A DNA stretch of 6,017 nt from Elusimicrobia bacterium RIFCSPLOWO2_12_FULL_59_9 (GTDB lineage Bacteria; Elusimicrobiota; Elusimicrobia; O2-12-FULL-59-9). The first letter of the stretch is position 1. Every line of letters starts with the position of its first letter. The stretch spans positions 1 through 6,017 of the forward strand of contig MGUX01000102.1 of assembly GCA_001800185.1 (NCBI GenBank), read 5' to 3'. Positions 1 to 4,659 of the stretch are shown piece by piece. The position numbers and the translations under genes were made by a program. The notes beneath the pieces were generated by a model. The model saw only the letters and a program-made list of their open reading frames with translations, was not told where the DNA came from and ran no database searches.

Positions 1-159
1 CATCACCGTTACGCCGCGGGAGAAGTTATAAAGCGAAAGTTTGGGAAGAACGGTTTCCACGTGTCCCGCGGTCAGATTTTGAAAAAAGGAATGCTTCTGA
101 AGCACTTGCGCAAGCCACAGATACTCCGGCTCGCCGACATCAAGTTTTGTGCCTTGCAT
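1..159 (-). CDS. Cyclic-nucleotide-binding-domain protein, N-terminal part (cut by window edge)
   Basis: The frame opens at ATG 159-157 and runs off the left edge after 53 codons without a stop. The peptide begins MQGTKLDVGEPEYLWLAQVL and continues LQKHSFFQNLTAGHVETVL, then YNFSRGVTVM. The pattern of a short helix, a hydrophobic-Lys-x-x-x-Phe-Phe motif, a helix ending in Leu, and then an aromatic residue followed by a Gly-containing turn is how the beta-roll of cyclic-nucleotide-binding (Crp/Fnr-like and related) domains starts. The effector domain lies outside the window, so it could be a transcription factor, a kinase-regulatory-type protein or a stand-alone sensor. It starts 8 bases after the aldolase stop, so it is probably co-transcribed. 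The ribosome site is weak: a GAGGGG run sits at 180-175, about 15 bases upstream. The same frame stays open further upstream inside the aldolase gene, but I saw no better start codon there. Confidence 0.72.
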   Translation of the reverse strand, partial: MQGTKLDVGEPEYLWLAQVLQKHSFFQNLTAGHVETVLPKLSLYNFSRGVTVM

Positions 160-167
160 GACTGCGT

Positions 168-950
168 TTACCCGCCCCTCAAATTCAACTCCCGGATCAA
201 CCCATCGACGATGCTGCGGACCCCGGCGGCCTTCTGTTCTGGCGCAATGGTTTGAGACCGCGAATCCGAGGCCACGGGACAGTCGGGTATTCTCTCCGGC
301 GCGGCGTTTAAGCCCAAATAGGCCTGTCGCGCCTTGAGAAGTTTCTGCACCTGCTCCTCGCTCAGTAATTTTTCCTTGCCTAAAATTTCTGTCACCAGCG
401 ATATTTTGGCGAAGTGCTCCACGGCCTCAAGCTTCCACAGGGCCTGCTCGAGCGCTTGCGCATAGACGACAACTCCATGATTGGCCATCAGGATGGCGTC
501 ATGCCTGGGTATCAAACCGGCCATGGCGACTTTAAGTTCTGGCGTTCCAGGCGTCCCGTACGGCGCCAATGGAACGCAGCCAAGCGCCATGATAGCCTCA
601 GACACGAGCGCCTTATTGAGGGCAACGCCGGCGGCGGCGTAGCCGGTGGCCACGGGCGGATGGGCGTGAATGACCGCATGCACGTCCGGTCGCAGACGAT
701 ATATTTCCAAATGCATCTCCAGTTCGGAGGTTGCGTTGCGCAAACCGTGGATTTTTTTTCCGTGGGCGTTGACCACCACCATATCCTCCGGTTTCATATC
801 CCCTTTGCTCATGCCCGTCGGGGTCGCTAAGATGCGGTCGGCGCTCAATCGCACGCTGAAATTGCCGTCTACGCCGGCCACCAGGCCCATGTCATAAATG
901 CGCCGGCCGGTTTGAGCCATTTCTTGCCGGCATTGCATTTCAGTTTTCAT
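168..950 (-). CDS. Class II aldolase/adducin family protein (L-fuculose-phosphate aldolase-like)
   Basis: This 260-residue protein is a likely zinc-dependent aldolase or epimerase acting on a phosphorylated ketose in the cytoplasm. The class II aldolase fold is recognisable from residue ~6 to ~195: the Gly-Asn pair of GNFSVR (29-34), TPTGMSKGD (43-51), the Ser-Glu of TSELEMH (74-80), HAHPP (95-99) and NHG (157-159). Glu76, His95, His97 and His158 sit at a constant offset of three from Glu73, His92, His94 and His155 of E. coli FucA, the catalytic and metal-binding set, so it should be active. The substrate is not fixed by sequence: fuculose-1-phosphate, ribulose-5-phosphate (AraD-like), methylthioribulose-phosphate (MtnB-like) or 5-deoxy-sugar phosphates are all possible, and no fucose or rhamnose genes are nearby. 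The last ~60 residues extend past the usual ~215-residue family length. The ATG lies 7 bases after a tRNA and has no Shine-Dalgarno site; ATGs at codons 5 and 11 are alternatives but have none either. Stop is TAA. Confidence 0.88.
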   Translation of the reverse strand: MKTEMQCRQEMAQTGRRIYDMGLVAGVDGNFSVRLSADRILATPTGMSKGDMKPEDMVVVNAHGKKIHGLRNATSELEMHLEIYRLRPDVHAVIHAHPPVATGYAAAGVALNKALVSEAIMALGCVPLAPYGTPGTPELKVAMAGLIPRHDAILMANHGVVVYAQALEQALWKLEAVEHFAKISLVTEILGKEKLLSEEQVQKLLKARQAYLGLNAAPERIPDCPVASDSRSQTIAPEQKAAGVRSIVDGLIRELNLRGG

Positions 951-957
951 AAAAATT

Positions 958-1038
958 TGCGCGGGGAGAGACTTGAACTCTCACTCCTTTCGGCATACGC
1001 ACCTCAAACGTACGTGTCTGCCATTCCACCACCCGCGC
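958..1038 (-). tRNA. tRNA-Leu (anticodon GAG)
   Basis: Read on the minus strand, the 81-base gene folds as a class II tRNA. The 7-bp acceptor stem pairs GCGCGGG (1038-1032) with CCCGCGC (965-959), with discriminator A at 958. The D-loop region has the TGG...GGCAGAC signature. The anticodon stem pairs TACGT (1012-1008) with GCGTA (1000-996) around the loop TTGAGGT, giving anticodon GAG at 1005-1003. The variable region (995-983) carries a short CC-GAAA-GG arm. The T arm pairs GAGAG (982-978) with CTCTC (970-966) around loop TTCAAGT. The anticodon reads CUC and CUU leucine codons. The 3' CCA is not encoded (the bases after the discriminator read AATTTTT), so a CCA-adding enzyme is needed. It sits 23 bases after the secG stop, the same neighbourhood as E. 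coli leuU, and is probably cut out of a shared transcript. Confidence 0.96.
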
Positions 1039-1061
1039 ATAAAGTCAAAAATTCGCTCGCG

Positions 1062-1427
1062 TTACTTGCCCTGAGGGGCCGCCGCGGGCTTCGATGGAGA
1101 AGGGGCCGGCTCCTTGGCAACCGGGGTGCTGTCGGAAGGTTTTTCGGCCGCCGCAGGAGGCGGCGGAAGCGCCACGCGCGATACCACGCTCTGGGTCCCC
1201 AAACGAGCTGAAAGCAGGGTCAAAAATAAAGATAGCGCGAGAAATGCGAATGCCAAGCCGCCCGTAAATTGCTTAAGAAAGCTGGTGCTCGAAGGGGCGT
1301 TGAGGAAAGCATCCGATTCGCCGCCCCCGAAAACGGCCAGACCTGCCCCCCGGCCGGCCTGCATCAGAACGACTACAATTAAAAGCAGGCAGGTGATAAT
1401 ATGAATGGCGGTTGCGAAGGCATACAT
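1062..1427 (-). CDS. secG: Protein translocase subunit SecG
   Basis: This 121-residue inner-membrane protein is the small subunit of the SecYEG preprotein channel. Two hydrophobic segments are visible at about residues 3-22 and 54-73, the two-helix hairpin of the family. Between them is the cytoplasmic signature QAGRGAGLAVFGGGESDAF followed by SSTSFLKQFT, typical of SecG. The C-terminal ~35 residues are a Pro/Ala/Lys tail (PPPPAAAEKP, then repeated PAPSPSKPAAA-type sequence), which makes the protein longer than the usual 75-110 residues; such low-complexity tails vary freely in this family. The start is fixed by the run GGAGGGAG at 1440-1433, five bases before ATG 1427; a second, overlapping ATG four bases downstream is out of frame. 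A likely promoter and a small hairpin lie in the 54 bases between pgk and this gene. Stop is TAA. Confidence 0.93.
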   Translation of the reverse strand: MYAFATAIHIITCLLLIVVVLMQAGRGAGLAVFGGGESDAFLNAPSSTSFLKQFTGGLAFAFLALSLFLTLLSARLGTQSVVSRVALPPPPAAAEKPSDSTPVAKEPAPSPSKPAAAPQGK

Positions 1428-1437
1428 ACGGTCTCCC

Positions 1438-1456
1438 TCCAGTGCGCTGCGCTGGA
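1438..1456 (-). repeat. Imperfect inverted repeat overlapping the secG ribosome binding site
   Basis: On the minus strand, TCCAG (1456-1452) pairs with CTGGA (1442-1438), and after one C/A mismatch two more pairs can form inside, leaving a 5-base loop CAGCG or less. The 3' arm overlaps the first bases of the GGAGGGAG Shine-Dalgarno run, so the folded leader could partly hide it. The stem is short and may be chance. Confidence 0.35.
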
Positions 1457-1462
1457 AACGAT

Positions 1463-1492
1463 ATTATACCAATATACGCGGCTAGCTGTACG
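1463..1492 (-). promoter_or_regulatory. Candidate extended -10 promoter for secG and tRNA-Leu
   Basis: On the minus strand the sequence TGGTATAAT (1471-1463) is a perfect TATAAT -10 box preceded by the TGn extended -10 element. The best -35 match is CGTACA (1492-1487), three of six bases, with an 18-base spacer; an extended -10 promoter can work with a poor -35. Transcription would start near 1456, about 30 bases before the secG ATG. This would let secG, tRNA-Leu and the downstream genes be expressed apart from gap-pgk. It is a consensus match only. Confidence 0.55.
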
Positions 1493-2684
1493 CCAATGCC
1501 GCCAACCCCGGCAGCACCTTGCCCTCCAAAAGCTCCAGGCTGGCGCCGCCGCCGGTCGAGCAATGCGTAATTTGATCGCGCAATCGGCTTTGGGTCAAGA
1601 GCGCCAAAGAATCTCCGCCGCCGACGATGGTGACCGCCCCGCGTTCGGTGGCGGCGGCGACGGCCTTGGCGATGGCGAGGCTTCCCTTTGAAAAAGGGGG
1701 CATTTCAAAAATCCCCATGGGGCCGTTCCAAAAAATCGTCTTTGCCTTTTCGATCCGGTCCTCAAAGATTTCAACGCTGTTGGGCCCGATATCCACCCCG
1801 ATCATCCCGGAACGAAGACCCATCGCTTGAGAAACTTCAATTTTGGCGGCAGGGTCTATTTTCTCAACCATGACATGATCGGCGGGCAGCAAAAAATCCA
1901 CGCGCCGGCTGTAAGCCCTTTCGATAATTTCCTGAGCCTCCCGCAGACGGTCTTTTTCCAGAAGGGAATTGCCGATATTGACTCCCTGGGCCTCCAAGAA
2001 GGTGTAGGCCATTCCGCCGCCGATGATGAGCATATCCACCCGTTCCATCAAGCGCCGCAGCACCAGAATTTTATCGGAGACTTTGGCGCCGCCGATGATC
2101 GCCAAAAACGGACGCTCGGGATTGTTGACCACGCGTTCCAGAAATTCAAGCTCGCGCTGAACCAGGAAACCGATGGCGCCCGGCAGATGTTTGGGTATGC
2201 CATCGGTCGACGCATGCGCTCTGTGCAGGCTGCCGAAAGCTTCTTGGACGAACACCTCGCCGTATTGGGACAAGGTCTTGGCAAACTCGGCGTCGTTAGC
2301 CTCCTCTTGGGGATAAAACCGCAAGTTTTCCAAGAGGCAAACTTCGCCCGAGCCGAGCTCTTTGACCTTTTCCAGCGCCTGGGGGCCGACGCAATTTTCG
2401 CTGAAGAGGACCTCGCGTCCCAAGAGCTGCTTCAAGACGGCCGCCACGGGCATTAGGCTGAACCGGTCATGCTCGCCCTCCTTGGGACGGCCCAAATGAG
2501 AAATCAGCGCGATTTTGGCCTTTTGCTCAATGAGATAATTCAAGGTGGGCAAAGTCGCCTTGATGCGGCTGGCGTCCGAAACGCGGCCGTTTTCCATGGG
2601 AACGTTGAAATCCACGCGAACTAAAACGCGCTTTTGCCGCAGATCGATGTCTTGCAGCCGGCGCAGCTTCAAAAAGGGCTTCAC
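1482..2684 (-). CDS. pgk: Phosphoglycerate kinase
   Basis: This 400-residue cytoplasmic enzyme transfers phosphate from 1,3-bisphosphoglycerate to ADP, giving 3-phosphoglycerate and ATP in lower glycolysis. The family motifs appear in order, numbered from the GTG start: VRVDFNVP (22-29), ISHLGRPK (61-68), LLENLRFYPQEE (117-128), EAFGSLHRAHAST (148-160), IIGGAKVSDK mid-protein, FWNGPMGIFE, the nucleotide-binding GGGDS (355-359) and STGGGAS (376-382). Its length is normal for a bacterial PGK. The start is taken as GTG 2684-2682, which overlaps the gap stop as GTGA. The longer in-frame ATG at 2756 would add 24 residues translated from inside gap that do not resemble PGK, and no other start lies before the first motif. 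The overlap suggests translational coupling to gap. The usual VNDAFG reads VQEAFG at 146-151, a conservative change. Stop is TAG. Confidence 0.96.
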   Translation of the reverse strand: MKPFLKLRRLQDIDLRQKRVLVRVDFNVPMENGRVSDASRIKATLPTLNYLIEQKAKIALISHLGRPKEGEHDRFSLMPVAAVLKQLLGREVLFSENCVGPQALEKVKELGSGEVCLLENLRFYPQEEANDAEFAKTLSQYGEVFVQEAFGSLHRAHASTDGIPKHLPGAIGFLVQRELEFLERVVNNPERPFLAIIGGAKVSDKILVLRRLMERVDMLIIGGGMAYTFLEAQGVNIGNSLLEKDRLREAQEIIERAYSRRVDFLLPADHVMVEKIDPAAKIEVSQAMGLRSGMIGVDIGPNSVEIFEDRIEKAKTIFWNGPMGIFEMPPFSKGSLAIAKAVAAATERGAVTIVGGGDSLALLTQSRLRDQITHCSTGGGASLELLEGKVLPGLAALAYS

Positions 2685-3706
2685 GGGCCCACCCGGGCCA
2701 CAATCTTTTTGGCGACATGGGCCGCCAAGTCGACGATGCGGCTGGCGTATCCCCATTCATTGTCGTACCATCCGAACGTCTTGATGAGCGTTTTTCCTAT
2801 GACCGCCGTCAAGGGAGCGTCGAAAATGCAAGAGGCCGGGTTGCCCACAAAGTCCTTGGAAATTAGGGGCTCCTGGCTGTACTGCAGATACCGGCTCATT
2901 CGAGGATCCCGGGACGCTTCTAGAAATTTCTCATTGACGTCGGTTTCCGACGTCGCCTTATCGACTTCCACGGTCAAATCAACCATGGAAACATCCGGCG
3001 TCGGCACCCGGATGGCCAGCCCGCCGAGCTTTCCCTTAAGCTCGGGGAGGACCAAGCCGATGGCCCTGGCCGCCCCGGTCGTCGTCGGAATCATGGAGAC
3101 CCCCGCGGCCCGGGCGCGCCTTAAATCCTTGTGCGGAAAATCCAATATGACTTGGTCGTTGGTGTAGGAATGGACGGTGGTCATCAAGCCATGAACGATG
3201 CGGTAGTTTTCGTGCAGCACCTTGGCCATGGGAGCCAAACAGTTGGTCGTGCAAGACGCGTTGCTGATGATGAAATGCTTGTCGGGCTGGTAGCGGTCCT
3301 CGTTAATGCCCATGCAGATGGTGATGTCCTCATCTTTGGCCGGGGCGGATATAATGACGCGCTGCGCGCCCGCACTTAAATGCGCCTTGGCCTTGCCCGC
3401 ATCGGTGAAGCGACCGGTCGCCTCGATCACCAGATCCACGTCCAGGGATTTCCACGGGAGTTTGGCGGGATCCCGCTCCGCCACGACTTCCAGAATTCGA
3501 TTGCCGATCAAGATGCTCGACGCCTTCGCCTGGACGTTGCCCGGATAAATACCGAAGGTGGAATCATACTTGAACAGGTGGGCGAGCGTTTCGGCGTTGG
3601 TCAAGTCGTTGACGGCTACGAACTCAAGTTCCGGGTTATTGATTCCGGCTCTAAGAACCAGCCTGCCGATCCGGCCAAACCCGTTAATCCCCACGCGCAT
3701 TGCCAT
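2681..3706 (-). CDS. gap: Glyceraldehyde-3-phosphate dehydrogenase, type I
   Basis: This 341-residue cytoplasmic enzyme oxidises and phosphorylates glyceraldehyde-3-phosphate to 1,3-bisphosphoglycerate, making the substrate of the pgk product encoded next. The NAD-binding Rossmann start GINGFGRIGR (6-15) is followed by Asp34 in AVNDL, the residue typical of NAD rather than NADP preference. The catalytic segment SNASCTTNC places the nucleophile at Cys152, and TTVHSYT places the catalytic histidine at His179. RRARAAG and PTTTGAA (phosphate-binding loop), then RVPTPDVSMVDL and WYDNEWGY complete the signature. ATG 3706 is chosen because a GGGAGGAGGA run lies just upstream; ATG 3700 (two codons later) is also possible. 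The longer frame from ATG 3730 would translate the ribosome site itself. Stop is TGA, shared with the pgk start. Confidence 0.97.
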   Translation of the reverse strand: MAMRVGINGFGRIGRLVLRAGINNPELEFVAVNDLTNAETLAHLFKYDSTFGIYPGNVQAKASSILIGNRILEVVAERDPAKLPWKSLDVDLVIEATGRFTDAGKAKAHLSAGAQRVIISAPAKDEDITICMGINEDRYQPDKHFIISNASCTTNCLAPMAKVLHENYRIVHGLMTTVHSYTNDQVILDFPHKDLRRARAAGVSMIPTTTGAARAIGLVLPELKGKLGGLAIRVPTPDVSMVDLTVEVDKATSETDVNEKFLEASRDPRMSRYLQYSQEPLISKDFVGNPASCIFDAPLTAVIGKTLIKTFGWYDNEWGYASRIVDLAAHVAKKIVARVGP

Positions 3707-3710
3707 AATT

Positions 3711-3720
3711 TCCTCCTCCC
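3711..3720 (-). promoter_or_regulatory. Strong ribosome binding site of gap
   Basis: On the minus strand GGGAGGAGGA occupies 3720-3711, with two overlapping GGAGG-like cores. One core (3719-3715) gives an 8-base spacing to ATG 3706. It is the strongest Shine-Dalgarno match in the window, fitting a highly expressed glycolytic enzyme, and it rules out the ATG at 3730 as the start. Confidence 0.8.
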
Positions 3721-3733
3721 CCGGTTCCAATCG

Positions 3734-4108
3734 TCACTTTTTCCCCTGTTCCAAGACCACTTCGACCCTCTGACTCAAATACGGCGCTTTGAAGGCCTGG
3801 CTCGATATCTCATTTTCTTTGGCCAGGAGCTCCGCTGTAAAATAGTGCACAAAGGCTTTTGCCTGGGTCATGGCCAAGGCCTCATCGGAAGCATATATCC
3901 GCAGATTCATTGGAACGCGATAGTAAAACCGCTTCACGAAATCGGCGACCGAACGGAGCAATTCCAGCCCCTCGCCATCGTCCAGGCTTTGGCGGCGCTT
4001 ATCCTGTCCGAATAAAACGGATGAATCCAAAACGATCACCATCTTTTGGTCTTCTTCGTGCACGATCCCCCGGAACTTGAGGGCCTTGCCGACGCCCGTA
4101 TAGCTCAT
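3734..4108 (-). CDS. C-terminal piece of the interrupted protein, divergent OmpA/MotB-like region
   Basis: From the first ATG after the stop (4108) this piece would be 124 residues. Its core, MVIVLDSSVLFGQDKRRQSL, then a helix, then MNLRIYASDEALAMTQAKAF, follows the OmpA C-terminal order: a strand ending in S-S-V-L-F, a helix with L..va.fl, a strand, then an Asp-containing loop and a helix. The peptidoglycan-binding residues look degraded: an Asp is present in YASD, but the family arginine of the LS..RA motif reads lysine in TQAKA. It may therefore bind the cell wall weakly or not at all. No Shine-Dalgarno site precedes ATG 4108, so independent translation is doubtful. The fold assignment is by pattern only and could be wrong. 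Confidence 0.5.
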   Translation of the reverse strand: MSYTGVGKALKFRGIVHEEDQKMVIVLDSSVLFGQDKRRQSLDDGEGLELLRSVADFVKRFYYRVPMNLRIYASDEALAMTQAKAFVHYFTAELLAKENEISSQAFKAPYLSQRVEVVLEQGKK

Positions 4109-4183
4109 CCCGAAAGGATCGGTGAACGCATAGACCGGTGAATACGACTGTCCCGCATGGAGCCAATCCTTTTTTTCATTTTG

Positions 4184-4186
4184 TCA
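4184..4186 (-). other. In-frame TGA codon in the OmpA-like gene
   Basis: This TGA is codon 158 of the 307-codon frame. The context is TGG AAT TGA CAA AAT, and the downstream frame is open and protein-like for 149 codons. A run of seven A lies just downstream, but it causes no frame change. I see no cysteine or selenocysteine context that would support recoding, and the predicted ancestral codon is GGA. Confidence 0.8.
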
Positions 4187-4657
4187 ATTCCACAACACCT
4201 GCTCCGGCATATTTCCAGCGCCGTCAAAACGCTGAAAAATATTGCCGTCCGCGTCGGCGATGGACAAGCTCCATTTATATCTATTTCGGTCCTTATCGTC
4301 AACGGAGCGCCGCACAAGTCTATCAAGCTCATCTCGCGGATGAAACACGAGCCGCGGCCGCTGGCTCAAAGCCACCCCGCCGGGCCGAATGACCAGCAGG
4401 CTGTTCAAAAATTCTGAATAAGTCTTTTTCCAGGTGACGGCCTGCGGCGGATCCGCTAAGAGCAAGGCGTCCTCCGGCTCCAAAGACTTGCGGATACTGG
4501 CGAACGGATCTGCTTTCAAATCCAAATGCGGCTTGTCGCTGAATACCAGTTTAGACTCCTGCTCCTTGACCACGACATCCGACAGCACCCCCTCTTGGGC
4601 GCGCAAAGGGCCGGCAGCCGCCAATCCAATAACGATCCAGACGAATTTCATAACCAT
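4184..4657 (-). CDS. N-terminal piece of the interrupted OmpA-like protein (signal peptide plus unknown region)
   Basis: As the sequence stands, translation from ATG 4657 yields 157 residues. MVMKFVWIVIGLAAAGPLRA is a Sec-type signal peptide: a basic residue, a hydrophobic core and a likely cut after LRA before QEGVLSD. There is no lipobox cysteine, so the product should be periplasmic or surface-bound rather than a lipoprotein. The mature part is charged, with no family I can name (LVFSDKPHLDLKADPF, then WKKTYSEFLNSLLVIRPGG). From about residue 125 it turns into YKWSLSIADADGNIFQRFDG, the start of a beta-sandwich cut short by the stop. ATG 4651 (MKFVW) is an equally possible start. Truncated at this point, the protein would lack its C-terminal region and is probably not functional. 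Confidence 0.6.
   Translation of the reverse strand: MVMKFVWIVIGLAAAGPLRAQEGVLSDVVVKEQESKLVFSDKPHLDLKADPFASIRKSLEPEDALLLADPPQAVTWKKTYSEFLNSLLVIRPGGVALSQRPRLVFHPRDELDRLVRRSVDDKDRNRYKWSLSIADADGNIFQRFDGAGNMPEQVLWN
4274..4302 (-). promoter_or_regulatory. Candidate sigma-70 promoter inside the OmpA-like gene
   Basis: On the minus strand TTGACG (4302-4297) matches five of six bases of the -35 consensus and TATAAA (4279-4274) five of six of the -10 consensus. The spacer is exactly 17 bases and relatively A-rich. Transcription would start near 4267, upstream of both the in-frame TGA and gap-pgk. The bases also encode the stretch SVDDKDRNRYKW, so the match may be an accident of coding. No competing promoter for gap is evident in the 27 bases before it. 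Confidence 0.4.
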
Positions 4658-4659
4658 AG

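Larger units (their letters stand above)
3734..4657 (-). pseudogene. Secreted OmpA-like protein gene interrupted by an in-frame TGA
   Basis: Two open frames, 4657-4187 and 4183-3737, lie in exactly the same reading frame and are parted only by TGA at 4186-4184. Read through, they give 307 codons: a signal peptide, a region of unknown fold, a beta-sandwich-like segment, and an OmpA/MotB-like C-terminal region. The segment spanning the stop reads EQVLWN-stop-QNEKKDWLHAGQSYSPVY and continues into AFTDPFG. This resembles the W-[ND]-G...G..Y.P/Y element of FlgD-like and Ig-like beta-sandwich repeats, in which the residue after W-N is glycine. GGA to TGA is a single base change. No frameshift is needed, which fits a point nonsense mutation or a base-call error better than old decay. 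TGA ends three other genes here, so a changed genetic code is unlikely. The gene starts 2 bases after the tonB stop (site GGAG at 4667-4664), so it probably belongs with ExbD and TonB at the envelope. Confidence 0.72.

Noticed and set aside
951..982. Terminator made of the tRNA T-arm plus TTTTT before the aldolase
   Set aside because: The T-run is only five long and is separated from the T-arm hairpin by the 3' acceptor strand. It directly abuts the aldolase ATG.
912..1211. 99-codon plus-strand open frame across the tRNA
   Set aside because: It runs through the antisense of the tRNA and secG with no supporting signal.
1827..2456. 209-codon plus-strand open frame
   Set aside because: Antisense shadow of pgk, whose motifs are unmistakable on the minus strand.
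2685..2756. Longer pgk start at ATG 2756
   Set aside because: The extra 24 residues are translated from the gap 3' end in another frame, are Pro/Gly/Arg-rich and do not resemble PGK. The GTG at 2684 gives the family length.
3707..3730. Longer gap start at ATG 3730 (MEPGEEEI...)
   Set aside because: It would translate the strong ribosome binding site itself; GAPDH families begin right at the Rossmann strand, as with ATG 3706.
3380..4015. 211-codon plus-strand open frame
   Set aside because: Antisense to gap and the OmpA-like gene and crossing their boundary; no motif or ribosome site supports it.
4184..4186. Selenocysteine or alternative-code reading of the in-frame TGA
   Set aside because: No cysteine or redox motif surrounds it, I see no convincing SECIS-like stem immediately downstream, and TGA ends gap and tonB at their normal family lengths.
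4105..4332. Minus-strand open frame containing MKKRIGSMRD just after the in-frame TGA
   Set aside because: An out-of-frame shadow of the OmpA-like gene. The ATG near the TGA could attract reinitiation, but the product is short, Arg/Ser-rich and ends within 25 codons.
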